From Lachnospiraceae bacterium (GTDB lineage: Bacteria > Bacillota > Clostridia > Lachnospirales > Lachnospiraceae): a stretch of 64,000 nt of DNA. The translations under genes were made by a program, and so were the position numbers. Positions within the stretch are counted from its first letter, which is position 1. Each line of letters begins with the position of its first letter. Shown here in pieces: positions 1 through 10,106 of this stretch. The stretch is taken from positions 1 to 64,000 of the forward strand of contig WRLH01000011.1 in the NCBI GenBank assembly GCA_009777715.1. Direction: 5' to 3'. Under the pieces are notes generated by a model. The model was not told the DNA's origin, made no database searches, and saw only the letters and a program-made list of their open reading frames with translations.

Positions 1-1716
1 TTCCACTTTTTCAAGATGGAAGCGCATATCATTTTCGATTGAGTTGCCAAATAAGAGGGCAAAACGGAGGGCGTCAGCCCCATACTGCTCCATAATGTCA
101 AGCGGATCAACGCCATTACCCAGCGATTTGGACATCTTCTGTCCCTTAGAATCACGAATCAAGCCATGGACAAGGACGGTATCAAAGGGTTTTTTGCCCA
201 TATGGGCATAACCGGAAAAGATCATCCGGATGACCCAGAAAAAAATGATGTCGTAAGCTGTCACCAAAACACTGGTTGGGTAAAAATATTTAAGGTCTTC
301 GGTTTCTTTAGGCCAGCCTAAGGTGGAAAAAGGCCATAACGCCGAGGAAAACCAAGTATCAAGGGTATCAGGGTCTTGGGCCAGGTTTTTACCCCCGCAT
401 TTCGGGCAAATAGCCGTTTCGGTTTTGCTGACCGTGATTTCTTGGCAATCCCCGCAATAATAAGCCGGAATCCGGTGTCCCCACCATAATTGGCGGCTAA
501 TGCACCAGTCGCGGATATTATCAGTCCAGTTATAATAAATTTTTTCCATGCGCGGAGGAACAAGACGGATTTCCCCAGTTTTAACCGCCTTTACCGCAGG
601 TTTGATTAATTCTTCCATTCTGACAAACCATTGCGGCTTGACCATTGGCTCGGTAGTTGTCCCACAGCGATCATGAGTTCCAACATTGTGGGTATAATCT
701 TCAATCTTAATCAATAAGCCCCGCTCGTCAAAATCCTTGACCACCGCTTTGCGGGCAGCTTCACGGCTAAGCCCGCAAAAAGGGCTACCGTTTTCATTAA
801 TGGTTGCGTCATCATTTAAAATATTGATTAGGGGCAAGTTATTACGCTTTGCCACTTCAAAATCGTTAGGGTCGTGGGCGGGGGTGATTTTGACAACCCC
901 GGTGCCAAATTCTTTTTCTACATAATGGTCAGCCACGACCGGGATAATGCGGTTAAGCAGCGGAATCATCACTTTCCGCCCCACCAGATGACGGTAACGT
1001 TCATCATCGGGATTCACCGCCAGCGCGGTATCGCCAAGGATTGTTTCCGGACGGCTGGTCACAAAGGCAAGGAACTCCGTGGAACTGACACTAGTGTCAT
1101 TTTCCATCAAGGGGTATTTCATATGCCAAAGCTGGGCTTTTTTTTCTTCATGCTCCACTTCGGCATCGGATATCGATGTATTGCAGACCGGACACCAATT
1201 GATCATTCGGCTGCCCCGGTAGATTAAGCCCTCTTCATACATTTTGCAAAAAACAGTAAGGACAGCTTCATTAAGGCCCTCGTCCATCGTAAATCTTTCG
1301 CGTTCCCAATCGCAGGAAGAACCCAATTTTTTAAGCTGCTCAACAATCCGGCTGCCATATTCTTCTTTCCATGCCCATGCCCGCTCAAGGAATTTTTCGC
1401 GGCCAAGCTCTTCTTTGCTTGTCCCCTCCGCGGCTAATTTTTCCATGATTTTAAGTTCGGTGGCAATGCTGGCATGGTCAGTCCCCGGCTGCCATAAGGT
1501 GTTAAAGCCCTGCATCCTTTTAAAGCGGATAATGATGTCTTGGATGGTATTGTCAAGGGCGTGTCCCATGTGGAGCTGCCCGGTGATGTTGGGCGGGGGG
1601 ATCACAATCGTAAAGGGGGGGCGGGAATCGTCCGCTTCCGCGTGGAAATAGTTTTTTTCAATCCATTTTTTATATAGTTTGTCTTCCATTTCTTTGGGGT
1701 CGTAGGTTTTTTGCAT
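1..1716 (-). CDS. valS: valyl-tRNA synthetase, 3' end cut by window edge
   Basis: Class I aminoacyl-tRNA synthetase that charges tRNA-Val with valine in the cytoplasm. The visible 572 codons hold the N-terminal part and catalytic core: [13 protein letters not shown] (HIGH signature, about residues 40-52), the inserted CP1 editing region, and KMSKS near residue 526 followed by [14 protein letters not shown] and CPKCGG pairs could form zinc knuckles. The gene has no stop inside the window; the anticodon-binding domain and C-terminal coiled coil lie beyond position 1. The start is an ATG preceded by AAAGGAGCT. It lies 59 bp downstream of the YtvI-like gene on the same strand. I looked for a T-box leader in that gap and saw none. 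The identification is very secure. Confidence 0.97.
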   Translation of the reverse strand, partial: MQKTYDPKEMEDKLYKKWIEKNYFHAEADDSRPPFTIVIPPPNITGQLHMGHALDNTIQDIIIRFKRMQGFNTLWQPGTDHASIATELKIMEKLAAEGTSKEELGREKFLERAWAWKEEYGSRIVEQLKKLGSSCDWERERFTMDEGLNEAVLTVFCKMYEEGLIYRGSRMINWCPVCNTSISDAEVEHEEKKAQLWHMKYPLMENDTSVSSTEFLAFVTSRPETILGDTALAVNPDDERYRHLVGRKVMIPLLNRIIPVVADHYVEKEFGTGVVKITPAHDPNDFEVAKRNNLPLINILNDDATINENGSPFCGLSREAARKAVVKDFDERGLLIKIEDYTHNVGTHDRCGTTTEPMVKPQWFVRMEELIKPAVKAVKTGEIRLVPPRMEKIYYNWTDNIRDWCISRQLWWGHRIPAYYCGDCQEITVSKTETAICPKCGGKNLAQDPDTLDTWFSSALWPFSTLGWPKETEDLKYFYPTSVLVTAYDIIFFWVIRMIFSGYAHMGKKPFDTVLVHGLIRDSKGQKMSKSLGNGVDPLDIMEQYGADALRFALLFGNSIENDMRFHLEKVE

Positions 1717-1775
1717 ATGTAGCTCCTTTATGGGATTTGATGTTGGTGGTGATACACGACCTTGGGCCTCTGGTA

Positions 1776-2906
1776 TCATAACTTCCGGAAGCGGTTAAGC
1801 CCACCGACAATAATGCGCAAGCTGCGTTTTGTGCTTTCAAAGACTCCGGCTTGATAGAGGTTAATGATGATGATCCCGATCGGCAGGGCAATAATCATGC
1901 CAAAAATGCCCGCCAAGCGGAAGCCAACGTATAACAAAAAGAGAGTCGGAATCGGGGGGACGCCAATCGTATCACCCATGATTTTGGGCTGGATAATCTG
2001 GCGGACAATTTGGCTTCCGATTTGGATTATCAATAAGCCCGCAAAACTAAAATAATCGCCGTTAAACAATTTGACGATTGCCCACGGAATCAGGACCAGG
2101 CCGGTCCCAAAAATCGGAAGAAAGTCTAGAAAAGCAATCCCAATCGCAATCAAAAGGGCATATTCAACTTTCAAGATTAGAAAACCGATGGCAATAATCG
2201 GGTATATCCAAACTTCAATTTTTAGCTGGGCGATAATATAACCGCCGACTGATTGCTTAATACTATTCCTGATCAAAACAAACTTCGTTGAGATAGTCCG
2301 GGGGACATATTTACCTATTTTGGCAAAATAATCACGTTCAGCGATAAAAAAGTAGGACGAAAGCAAGAACATGACAACATTAATAATAATTAGCGGCAAA
2401 TTCGAGGCAAAACGGCCAACTGCTTCAAAGGTCGGGACACTAACGGCGGTGACCATATCCGCAAAATAATTGCCTAAGTTGGCAGGGATATTGAGGATGG
2501 TAATGCGCATTTCTTCCGGAAGCTGGTTAATTGCAATCGTAAGCTTACCCACCATTTGCGCAACTTCGTTCTGGATGCCCAGCCACATCAGCGGCCATTC
2601 GCCAATAAAATCAATCACATACCTAAAAATCAAAGCCCCAATCAGATAAATTAAGGTGATGACAAGGGCAATGACAAGGATAATGACTAAGGCGCTGCTG
2701 AATTTCCGGCGGACCTTAAGCTTGCGCTCAAGGAAGCGGACGATTGGGTTAGCAAGTGCGGCAATGACTGCACCAAGGACAAAAGGCATGAAATAGATAA
2801 AAAGGTGCGGCACGATAAACATTATCGCCAGCGTAACGGCACAAAAAACAATTAGGTTAAGGATGGCTTTTACATAAATTTCCAAATTTTTCCATATTTG
2901 TGACAT
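1776..2906 (-). CDS. AI-2E/PerM family membrane protein, YtvI-like
   Basis: A 376-residue polytopic membrane protein of the AI-2E transporter (PerM/YtvI) superfamily. Hydrophobic segments pair near the N-terminus (about residues 12-45 and 65-95), followed by a long amphipathic central region and a C-terminal cluster of five or six segments. The latter includes the family-typical [16 protein letters not shown] stretch and a [10 protein letters not shown] loop. In spore formers one member, YtvI, is a sporulation membrane protein, and size and neighbourhood fit that, but other paralogues cannot be excluded. I place the start at the ATG after AAGGAGCAGCCC; the reading frame is open 20 codons further upstream without a better ribosome site. 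Substrate unknown. Confidence 0.85.
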   Translation of the reverse strand: MSQIWKNLEIYVKAILNLIVFCAVTLAIMFIVPHLFIYFMPFVLGAVIAALANPIVRFLERKLKVRRKFSSALVIILVIALVITLIYLIGALIFRYVIDFIGEWPLMWLGIQNEVAQMVGKLTIAINQLPEEMRITILNIPANLGNYFADMVTAVSVPTFEAVGRFASNLPLIIINVVMFLLSSYFFIAERDYFAKIGKYVPRTISTKFVLIRNSIKQSVGGYIIAQLKIEVWIYPIIAIGFLILKVEYALLIAIGIAFLDFLPIFGTGLVLIPWAIVKLFNGDYFSFAGLLIIQIGSQIVRQIIQPKIMGDTIGVPPIPTLFLLYVGFRLAGIFGMIIALPIGIIIINLYQAGVFESTKRSLRIIVGGLNRFRKL

Positions 2907-2985
2907 GGGCTGCTCCTTTTTTATTTTATAAGGAATTCGAATCGTTAAGGGACTTAAACACGCCAACGGTGTGTTTAAACCCCTT

Positions 2986-3570
2986 TTAATCTATATATTC
3001 TTCCAAAATGCTGTAAATCTCCTCGCGTCCTTGCTTAGTCATTGAAGAATAAGGGATAATCGGGGTTTCGCTGTTAAGGTTAAGGGTAGCGCGGATCATC
3101 TTAATATGCTTATCTAATTGGCTCCGCTTTATTTTATCCGCTTTTGTTGCAATAATAAGCGGGGGTTTTCCACTCTTGGCAATCCATTCGTACATCAGGA
3201 TATCATTTTCCGATGGTTTGTGGCGGATATCAATTAATAAAAAAACCGCCTTCAGCTTCTTTGATGTATGAAGATAGTTATTGACCATCTTGCCCCATTT
3301 TACTTTCGTCTCAACATTGGCTTTGGTATAGCCATATCCGGGCAGGTCAACAAAATACAATTGCTGGTTGATGTTGTAGTAATTGATTGTCTGGGTTTTG
3401 CCGGGGCTAGAACTGGTCCGGGCAAGGGATTTACGGTTCATCAGGCCGTTAATCAGGGTTGATTTGCCGACGTTACTTTTTCCGGCAAAGGCAAACTCAT
3501 TTAGTTCATTGTCCGGCAATTTGCTGGTTATGCCACAAACCGTTTCAAGGGCGGCGTTTTTTATTATCAT
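2986..3570 (-). CDS. engB: ribosome biogenesis GTP-binding protein EngB (YsxC)
   Basis: A 194-residue TrmE/Era-type GTPase needed for assembly of the large ribosomal subunit. Motifs in order: G1 AFAGKSNVGKST (about residues 26-37), G2 region with SSSPGKTQTINYY, G3 DLPGYG, G4 ATKADK and G5 near SSMTKQG. Length matches the family, which is about 195 residues. It follows lon with a 39-bp gap on the same strand. The order lon-engB downstream of clpX is common in Firmicutes. Confidence 0.95.
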   Translation of the reverse strand: MIIKNAALETVCGITSKLPDNELNEFAFAGKSNVGKSTLINGLMNRKSLARTSSSPGKTQTINYYNINQQLYFVDLPGYGYTKANVETKVKWGKMVNNYLHTSKKLKAVFLLIDIRHKPSENDILMYEWIAKSGKPPLIIATKADKIKRSQLDKHIKMIRATLNLNSETPIIPYSSMTKQGREEIYSILEEYID

Positions 3571-3609
3571 TCGTCTGTGCCTTTCTATCGCAATGCTCCG
3601 CCAGCTTGG

Positions 3610-6084
3610 TTACGCTTGCTCCGCCAGCGCGTATTTTAATACCTCTTCCATTGCTTCAACATATTTTATGTCTAAGCCCTCTTTGATTTCATCGTCAATT
3701 TCGCTAATGTCCTTTTTATTTTCAAGCGGTACTAGGACAGTCAATATATCTGCCATTTTGGCGGCAAGCAGTTTTTCTTTAAGCCCGCCAATTGGCAGGA
3801 CGCGGCCCCTTAGAGTGACTTCGCCAGTCATTGCCACATCTGCCCGGACCGGAATCAAGGTTACGGAAGAAAGCAAGGCGCAAGCCATCGTAATGCCAGC
3901 TGACGGCCCGTCTTTGGGGACAGCTCCCTCCGGAATATGGATATGGAAGTCATGCTTTTGAAATAATTCATCGGATAATTTGTAGCGTTCGGAAACCGAG
4001 CGGACATAACTTAGGGCTGCCCGTGCCGATTCTTTCATGACATCGCCCATTTGACCAGTCAAGTCAACCTCACCTTTCCCCGGCATGACATTAACTTCTA
4101 TTTCCAAGGTATCACCGCCAACGCTGGTCCATGCCAAGCCCCTGACCACGCCCACCTCGTTAAACTTGCGGGCTTTATCCTGCTTGTAGCGGGGCTTTTT
4201 TAGGTATTCTTCAAGCTTTTCACAGGTAATGATAATTGGCTTATATTCTATCTTATTGGGATAGCTTAAATTTGCTTCCTGTTTTTCATCTTCGTTTTGA
4301 AAATCTTCAATCCGCGGCTTGTCTTTAAGGATTTCGCGGGCGGCCTTACGGCAAATCTGGCGGATTTTCCGCTCAAGCTCCCTGACCCCTGCTTCTTTAG
4401 TATAACCGGAGATTATTTTTTTAAGCGTTTCATCTTCAATTGACAACATCGAAGATGTCAGTCCGTTTTTGTCAAACTGCTTTTTAAGCAAAAATTCTTT
4501 TGCGATATGGTATTTTTCATTGGCGGTATAACTATTTACTTCGATTATTTCCATCCGGTCTAGGAGCGGGCGGGGAATTGTCGTTGTTGTATTGGCGGTG
4601 CAAATAAACATGACCGGAGCAAGGTTAATCGGAATTTCTACATAATGGTCGCGGAAACGGATATTTTGCTCGCTGTCAAGCACTTCAAGGAGGGCGGAAA
4701 AAGTATCACCTTTATAGTCATTACTGACCTTGTCGATTTCGTCAAGCAGCAAAAGGGGATTGGCGACACCGGCTTGCTTAAGCCCGGCGGCAATCCGGCC
4801 GGGCATTGCCCCAACGTAGGTTTTCCTGTGGCCGCGGATTTCCGCTTCATCACGGACACCGCCTAAGGAAATGCGGACGTATTTGCGCCCAAGTGCTTCG
4901 GCAATGCTGCGGGCGATGGAGGTCTTTCCTGTTCCGGGCGGGCCGACAAGGCATATCACCGGGCTTTCCGTCGGATGCGCAGGTTGACACAGGGGAAGTT
5001 TTTCAACCGCGCCGAGTACGCCTAGCGGCATACTCGATTCCGCATTCTGATGAAGCAGGCGGACGGCAAGGAACTCAAGAATCCGCTCCTTTACTTGCTT
5101 TAACCCGTAATGGTCTCGGTTTAAGACTTCTTCGGCATAGTCCAAATCGATATTGTCAGCCGATACCTTGTTCCACGGAAGCTCCAAAATTGTCTCGATG
5201 TAAGCCCGCTCAACCGCGCTTTCGGAGCTTGAGGCGTTAAGGCTTTTAAAACGCTTGATTTCTTTTTTTATTTTATCTTTTACTTCCTTGTCGGCTAAAA
5301 GCTCTTCCATCGCTTTCATAAACTGATCCGCGTCAGAAAATGAATCATCATCGCCCAGCTCTTCACGGATAACGTGCATTTGCTCGCGCAAAAGATAATC
5401 ACGCTGGTTTTTGTCAACCTTTGCTTTTATTTTTGTGGCTAATTCGCCTTTAACTTGCAAAACTTCAACTTCGTTTATTAAGATATCGGAAAAAATCTCA
5501 TAACGCTCACGAACCCGGATTGCTTCAAGGAGTTTTTGCTTATTGTCGTTGCCAATCGGAATATTCATTCCGGTGCGGTCAATATATTCACCAAGCCGGG
5601 TGATATGGCTATAGCGGTCAATCGTATTGCTCCCGCCAAAACGCGGGGCAAAAGAACCGTATTGCTCCAATAGTTCCCTGGTATGGCGGAGCATTGCTTC
5701 CTCGGTTATTTCATCGATATCATTGATTTCTTCGATTTTCTGAATTTCAGCCGCCAGATAATTGGGGTTTGTTTCGTCAATCGACATCAAAATGGCGCGG
5801 TTAATCCCCTCCACCAAAATCCTGATTACTTTGCCGGGCAGTTTTGTAACCTGCCTGATGATTGCAATTGTCCCGATATTATTAAGCATGGCAAAACCGG
5901 GGTCGGCTACTTCATCATCTTTTTGGGTAACAAGAAAAATACGCTGCTCAACTGCCATGGCTTTTTCGATTGCCACGACGGATTTGGGGCGGTTGATGTC
6001 AAAATGGATTATCGTCCCGGGCAGGACGGTGATCCCTTTTAAGGCTACTGCCGGCATAATTTGCTCTTTTATTTTTCCAAACAT
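3610..6084 (-). CDS. lon: ATP-dependent protease La (Lon)
   Basis: Cytoplasmic AAA+ serine protease (824 residues) that degrades misfolded and regulatory proteins. The N-terminal substrate-binding LAN domain (about residues 1-200) is followed by a coiled coil, the AAA+ module with Walker A GPPGTGKTS, Walker B LLLLDEIDKVS and an arginine-rich sensor region, and the protease domain with the Ser-Lys dyad in KDGPSAGITMA and TLRGRVLPIGGLKEKL. Unusually, about 20 extra residues (starting near NAESSMPLGVLG and ending HPTESPVI) lie just before Walker A, where Lon normally reads straight into ICLVGPPG. I use the ATG at 6084 with upstream AAAGG; an in-frame ATG lies 27 bp earlier. Family identity is certain. 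Confidence 0.96.
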   Translation of the reverse strand: MFGKIKEQIMPAVALKGITVLPGTIIHFDINRPKSVVAIEKAMAVEQRIFLVTQKDDEVADPGFAMLNNIGTIAIIRQVTKLPGKVIRILVEGINRAILMSIDETNPNYLAAEIQKIEEINDIDEITEEAMLRHTRELLEQYGSFAPRFGGSNTIDRYSHITRLGEYIDRTGMNIPIGNDNKQKLLEAIRVRERYEIFSDILINEVEVLQVKGELATKIKAKVDKNQRDYLLREQMHVIREELGDDDSFSDADQFMKAMEELLADKEVKDKIKKEIKRFKSLNASSSESAVERAYIETILELPWNKVSADNIDLDYAEEVLNRDHYGLKQVKERILEFLAVRLLHQNAESSMPLGVLGAVEKLPLCQPAHPTESPVICLVGPPGTGKTSIARSIAEALGRKYVRISLGGVRDEAEIRGHRKTYVGAMPGRIAAGLKQAGVANPLLLLDEIDKVSNDYKGDTFSALLEVLDSEQNIRFRDHYVEIPINLAPVMFICTANTTTTIPRPLLDRMEIIEVNSYTANEKYHIAKEFLLKKQFDKNGLTSSMLSIEDETLKKIISGYTKEAGVRELERKIRQICRKAAREILKDKPRIEDFQNEDEKQEANLSYPNKIEYKPIIITCEKLEEYLKKPRYKQDKARKFNEVGVVRGLAWTSVGGDTLEIEVNVMPGKGEVDLTGQMGDVMKESARAALSYVRSVSERYKLSDELFQKHDFHIHIPEGAVPKDGPSAGITMACALLSSVTLIPVRADVAMTGEVTLRGRVLPIGGLKEKLLAAKMADILTVLVPLENKKDISEIDDEIKEGLDIKYVEAMEEVLKYALAEQA

Positions 6085-6148
6085 ATAATTGCCTTTCGTA
6101 TCCGTATCCATTCTAAGCCGTAGAGTAGCTTTTCGCGAGACGAAACTT

Positions 6149-6188
6149 AGTTATTCTTGGCATGGTTCTCTCATGCCGTAGAATAACT
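6149..6188. repeat. hairpin at the clpX 3' end
   Basis: Inverted repeat with arms AGTTATTCT and AGAATAACT around an inner GGCATG/CATGCC stem. It spans the clpX stop codon. No U-run follows on the minus strand, so it is not a classical intrinsic terminator. It may stabilise mRNA or attenuate reading from clpX into lon. Confidence 0.5.
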
Positions 6189-7433
6189 TTTCGTCTTTTT
6201 CTCCCGATGCATTAACAGCGGTTCGCTTGTCCCGTCAATTGCTCCCTTGGTGATAAGGCATTCGGAAATCGTTTCATCAGACGGAATCCGGTACATCGTG
6301 TCCATCAAGACTTTTTCCATGATTGAACGCAGTCCTCTTGCACCTGTTTTGCGTTCAGCCGCCTTTTCCGCAATCGCAATAATAGCGTCATTTTCAAAGG
6401 ATAACTTCACTTCATCTAATTCAAAAAGTTTTTTATACTGTTTAATCAAAGCATTTTTCGGCTCTTTCAAAATCCGGACCAACGCTTCCACATCAAGGCC
6501 ATGAAGGCCGACATTAATCGGCATCCGCCCGATAAATTCCGGAATGAGGCCGTATTTGACCAAATCTTGCGGTGTAATGTCATTTAACAATTCACCCATT
6601 GCCATGCTATCTTTTACCGAAACTGACGCATTAAAGCCAATTGAATTTTTGTTAAGGCGCGATTCAATGATTTTTTCCAGCCCATCAAAAGCACCACCGC
6701 AAATAAAGAGAATATTGGTCGTGTCAATTTGAATCAGCTCCTGATGAGGGTGCTTCCGCCCGCCCTGCGGGGGAACGCTGGCAACCGTCCCTTCGATAAT
6801 CTTTAAAAGTGCCTGCTGGACGCCTTCGCCGGAGACATCGCGGGTAATCGAAACGTTTTCGCTTTTTTTGGTAATTTTGTCAATTTCATCAATATAAATA
6901 ATGCCAAGCTGGGTATTTTCCAATTCGTAATCTGCGTTCTGCACCAATTTAAGCAAAATATTTTCGACGTCTTCGCCAACATAACCAGCTTCCGTCAAAG
7001 TCGTTGCGTCAGCAATCGCAAAAGGGACATTAATTATCTTGGCCAAGGTTTGCGCCAGATAGGTTTTGCCTGATCCGGTCGGCCCAATTAAAATAATGTT
7101 GCTTTTTTGCAATTCGATATCATCATCGCCAGCCGGGGCAAGAATCCGCTTGTAATGGTTGTAAACCGCAACAGAAAGCACTTTTTTTGCTTCTTCCTGG
7201 CCAATGACATATTCATCAAGAAAGCCTTTGATTTCCATCGGGGTGAGGAGATTGATGTTAAGCCCGGCACTTTCTTGCTCGGCAACTTCCTCACATTCTT
7301 CCTCAACAATATCCGCGCATATTTCGATACATTCATCACAAATAAAAACTCCGGCCGGCCCGGATATCATTTTCCGCACCTGCTCCCCGGTTTTATTGCA
7401 AAATGAACATCTGACATTTTCTTTATTTTTCAT
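6171..7433 (-). CDS. clpX: ATP-dependent Clp protease ATP-binding subunit ClpX
   Basis: AAA+ unfoldase (420 residues) that feeds substrates to ClpP. The N-terminal four-cysteine zinc domain is visible (CSFC near residue 10 and CDEC near 33), then Walker [12 protein letters not shown], Walker [11 protein letters not shown], the RKHPHQE pore-loop region, the LIPEFIGR sensor II region and the family-typical IGF motif (KNSIGFNA), which docks on ClpP. Its start lies 2 bp after the clpP stop, so the two are probably translationally coupled in a tig-clpP-clpX-lon-engB cluster. Confidence 0.97.
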   Translation of the reverse strand: MKNKENVRCSFCNKTGEQVRKMISGPAGVFICDECIEICADIVEEECEEVAEQESAGLNINLLTPMEIKGFLDEYVIGQEEAKKVLSVAVYNHYKRILAPAGDDDIELQKSNIILIGPTGSGKTYLAQTLAKIINVPFAIADATTLTEAGYVGEDVENILLKLVQNADYELENTQLGIIYIDEIDKITKKSENVSITRDVSGEGVQQALLKIIEGTVASVPPQGGRKHPHQELIQIDTTNILFICGGAFDGLEKIIESRLNKNSIGFNASVSVKDSMAMGELLNDITPQDLVKYGLIPEFIGRMPINVGLHGLDVEALVRILKEPKNALIKQYKKLFELDEVKLSFENDAIIAIAEKAAERKTGARGLRSIMEKVLMDTMYRIPSDETISECLITKGAIDGTSEPLLMHREKKTKSYSTA

Positions 7434-7435
7434 CT

Positions 7436-8026
7436 TTACCTTTCCTTGCGGCTTGAGACAATTTTGTCAATTAAGCCATACTCAAGTGCTTCTTCGGCCG
7501 ACTTCCAATTATCACGGTCAGTATCGGCGGCGATGGTTTCAAAATCCTTGCCCGTCCGCTCTGAAAGAATCCGGTTAATTTTTTCCTTTGTTTTAAGGAT
7601 ATGCCTTGCCGCGATTTCTATCTCGGTCGCTTGTCCGCGGGCCCCGCCTAACGGCTGATGAATCATGATTTCGGCGTTCGGCAAAGCCATCCGCTTGCCT
7701 TTTGTCCCGCCAGCCAGCAAAAATGCACCCATGCTTGCCGCCATTCCGGTACAAATAGTTGATACATCACATTTGATGAAATTCATCGTATCAAAAATTG
7801 CCATCCCGGCTGTAACTGAACCGCCGGGGCTATTAATGTAAAATTCGATATCTTTTTCGGGATCATCTGCTTCAAGGAATAACATCTGCGCAACGATTAG
7901 GCTGGCGGTCACGTCATTAACCTCTTCGCCCAAAAAAACGATCCTTTCTTTAAGTAAGCGGGAAAATATATCATAGGAACGTTCTCCCCGGCTGGTTTGC
8001 TCTACTACGATTGGGACTAAGCTCAT
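7436..8026 (-). CDS. clpP: ATP-dependent Clp protease proteolytic subunit ClpP
   Basis: Barrel-forming serine peptidase (196 residues) that partners ClpX. The catalytic Ser lies in [14 protein letters not shown], the His in [14 protein letters not shown], and the Asp in the following helical region ([19 protein letters not shown]). I chose the ATG giving [10 protein letters not shown], the usual mature N-terminal region, with TAGG 8 bp upstream. An earlier ATG 21 bp upstream is possible. It sits 48 bp downstream of tig on the same strand. Confidence 0.97.
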   Translation of the reverse strand: MSLVPIVVEQTSRGERSYDIFSRLLKERIVFLGEEVNDVTASLIVAQMLFLEADDPEKDIEFYINSPGGSVTAGMAIFDTMNFIKCDVSTICTGMAASMGAFLLAGGTKGKRMALPNAEIMIHQPLGGARGQATEIEIAARHILKTKEKINRILSERTGKDFETIAADTDRDNWKSAEEALEYGLIDKIVSSRKER

Positions 8027-8074
8027 TTTATTACCTATACCTTTCATATTATATCCATGCTCATTTCAAAGTCT

Positions 8075-9364
8075 TCAACCTTTTTCCTTGGCATTCGCAA
8101 TGACAAAATCAACTGCTTTATTAACCGCAACATCTTTCATAATTTGCTCTTTGCCCTTTTCACCCATCATTTCTTTGACTTTATCCGCTTCCATTCGGTA
8201 ACTTTCAGCAATTTTTTCAATTTCTTTTTCATAGTCATCATCTGTTGGCGTGATATTTTCAGCTTTAACGATTGCTTCAAGCACAAGGCGGGTTTTGATC
8301 CGCTGCTCAGCTCTTGGCGCCATTTGCGCCTTAAACGATTCATGGGTCATTCCGGTAATTTGCAAATACTGTTCCATATCTAAGCCTTGCATTCTAACGC
8401 TTTGGGCAAATTCATCAACGATTTGGCGTTGCTGGGTCTCTAACATCGGCCCAGGGATTTCAATTTCACTATCATCAATAATTGCGTCAAGAACCGCATT
8501 TTCTTTCGCATCAAGAACAGCCTTTTCTTTGTCTTTCAAAAGTTTTGCCTTGACATCTTCTTTATATTCAGCCAGCGTATCAAACTCGGACACTTCGGCC
8601 GCAAATTCATCATCAAGCTCAGGCAATTCTTTTTCTTTTATTTCTTTAATCGTACATTTAAAGACGGCGGCCTTCCCGGCAAGGTCTTTTGCTTGGTAGT
8701 CGTCTGGGAAAGTGACATTTACATTAAGCTCTTTGCCAATTTCCGCGCCGATTAGCTGTTCTTCAAAGCCGGGGATAAAAGAGCCTGAACCAATCGTTAA
8801 GGCATAATCCTCACCTTTTCCGCCTTGAAAAGGGACATCGTCAATAAAACCTTCAAAATCAAGAATCGTCATATCGCCGTCTTTTACCGCCCGGTCCAAA
8901 ACGACGATATTGCGGGCGCTTTTTTCTCTTTCTTGGTCAATTGCTTCATTGATTTCATCTTCTGTTACTTCGATATCTTGTTTGTCTACTTTGACGCCTT
9001 TATATTTGCCAAGTTTTATTTCCGGTTTTAATGCTACTTCCGCCGTAAAAACAAAGGGTTCTCCGGCCTCAATCCGGACTACCTCAATTTTTGGCGAGGA
9101 AACAATTTCTTCGGTACAGTCCTCAAGGGCTTTTTCATATGCGCCGGGAATTACTTCATTGGCCGCGTCATCATAAAAAATTTCCTTGCCGTATATTTTT
9201 TCAATCATCTGGCGCGGTACTTTACCTTTCCGGAAGCCGGGAATGCTGATCTTTCCTTTATTTTTTTGATAAGCTTTTTCGATCGCTTTATCCAGTTCGC
9301 TTGCCGGGACCTCAATGGTCAGCTTTGCCATGCTCTTTTCTAATTTTTCTACTTGTAAACTCAT
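8075..9364 (-). CDS. tig: trigger factor
   Basis: Ribosome-associated chaperone and peptidyl-prolyl isomerase (429 residues). The N-terminal ribosome-binding domain carries the GFRKGKVPR signature (about residues 42-50), followed by an FKBP-type PPIase domain (DGDMTILDFEGFIDD to GFEEQLIG, about residues 155-210) and a long helical C-terminal chaperone arm. The start is the ATG with GGAGCAAGATAAGC upstream; the frame is open 23 codons further but without a ribosome site. Order tig-clpP-clpX-lon is standard in Firmicutes. Confidence 0.97.
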   Translation of the reverse strand: MSLQVEKLEKSMAKLTIEVPASELDKAIEKAYQKNKGKISIPGFRKGKVPRQMIEKIYGKEIFYDDAANEVIPGAYEKALEDCTEEIVSSPKIEVVRIEAGEPFVFTAEVALKPEIKLGKYKGVKVDKQDIEVTEDEINEAIDQEREKSARNIVVLDRAVKDGDMTILDFEGFIDDVPFQGGKGEDYALTIGSGSFIPGFEEQLIGAEIGKELNVNVTFPDDYQAKDLAGKAAVFKCTIKEIKEKELPELDDEFAAEVSEFDTLAEYKEDVKAKLLKDKEKAVLDAKENAVLDAIIDDSEIEIPGPMLETQQRQIVDEFAQSVRMQGLDMEQYLQITGMTHESFKAQMAPRAEQRIKTRLVLEAIVKAENITPTDDDYEKEIEKIAESYRMEADKVKEMMGEKGKEQIMKDVAVNKAVDFVIANAKEKG

Positions 9365-9553
9365 GCTTATCTTGCTCCTTCCAATACGTGTTATGCAATG
9401 CAAAAATGCACACAAAACAAATTGCCTAAACAAATTTTTGCAATCAATTTAAGATTATATCATATTTATTGGGAAAATGCTAGGGAAAATTTTGAATTTT
9501 GAATTTGGATTTGGGATTGTAATTTTAAATTGAGATTGTGATTTGGGATTGCA

Positions 9554-9583
9554 AAAAAGAGGCTACATAAGTAGCCTCTTTTT
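9554..9583 (-). terminator. intrinsic terminator, probably bidirectional
   Basis: A 13-bp perfect stem (AAAAAGAGGCTAC paired with GTAGCCTCTTTTT) with a 4-base ATAA loop and A/T tracts on both sides. It lies directly after the SASP stop on the minus strand and upstream of tig, so it should stop SASP transcription. Confidence 0.85.
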
Positions 9584-9605
9584 GGAAACGCACTTATGCG
9601 TTTTT

Positions 9606-9914
9606 TTATTTCTTCATCTGCTCTGATTGCTGCTTAATCATTCGGCGGACCATTTCGCCACCGAGCTTGCCTGCTTGCCTAGCTGTCATTTCACCGCCAG
9701 CCTTTAGGTTAATGCCAAGTTCAGATGCAACCTCTGTTTTGAAACGCTCCATTGCAGATTTTGACTGAGAAACACGTGACTTGGCCGATGATGTCCCCGA
9801 TTTAGATGATGACTTTGTCGATGACTTGGCCGAAGGAGTGCTCGACTTACTTGTCGCCTTGCTGCCTGTTGTTTTGCTGGCAGATTTGGTCTTTGTAGTT
9901 TTGCTTGTTGCCAC
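9606..9914 (-). CDS. alpha/beta-type small acid-soluble spore protein with Ser/Lys-rich N-terminal tail
   Basis: A 102-residue spore DNA-binding protein. The C-terminal ~50 residues match the alpha/beta SASP fold: FKTEVASELGIN contains the GPR protease cleavage region (EVASE), followed by GGEMTARQAGKLGGEMVRRM. SASPs coat DNA in the forespore and protect it. Unlike the usual 60-70 residue proteins, this one has an extra N-terminal tail of about 50 residues of almost only Ser, Thr, Lys and Ala, histone-like in composition. The start is GTG with GGAGGTGAAATAAA upstream. A sigma-G-like promoter lies about 75 bp upstream and a strong terminator follows, so it is probably monocistronic. Confidence 0.88.
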   Translation of the reverse strand: MATSKTTKTKSASKTTGSKATSKSSTPSAKSSTKSSSKSGTSSAKSRVSQSKSAMERFKTEVASELGINLKAGGEMTARQAGKLGGEMVRRMIKQQSEQMKK

Positions 9915-9987
9915 TTTATTTCACCTCCGTAATTTTCATACTTCCATAAAAATGTCCATTTGATAAGCTATTTGCCTATCTTGCTGT

Positions 9988-10016
9988 TAGTATGAACGGT
10001 GAAAAAAAAAATATAC
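9988..10016 (-). promoter_or_regulatory. candidate sigma-G/sigma-F promoter of the SASP gene
   Basis: On the minus strand GTATA, then 17 bases, then CATACTA, resembling the forespore consensus (GMATR, N17-18, CATNHTA) with one mismatch in the -35 box. SASP genes are usually sigma-G dependent, so context supports it. Confidence 0.5.
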
Positions 10017-10046
10017 TTCCAGATAAAGGAAAAAGGGGGCTGCGGA

Positions 10047-10075
10047 TTGACATAACCCATTCTTTCATATATATT
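10047..10075 (+). promoter_or_regulatory. sigma-A promoter of the LytTR operon
   Basis: TTGACA, 17 bases, TATATT, about 32 bp before the response-regulator start. A dyad (AAGGGGGCTGCGGAT on the left, ATCGGAGTCCCCCTT on the right, imperfect) brackets the promoter and ribosome site, and could be an operator. Confidence 0.75.
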
Positions 10076-10106
10076 CATCAAAAACCCGCCGATCGGAGTC
10101 CCCCTT

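Noticed and set aside
874..1227. Plus-strand frames opposite valS
   Set aside because: The minus strand encodes a clearly conserved ValRS throughout, so these are shadows.
1717..1775. T-box leader for valS
   Set aside because: Only 59 bp separate the genes and no TGGNACCGCG-type motif is visible on the minus strand.
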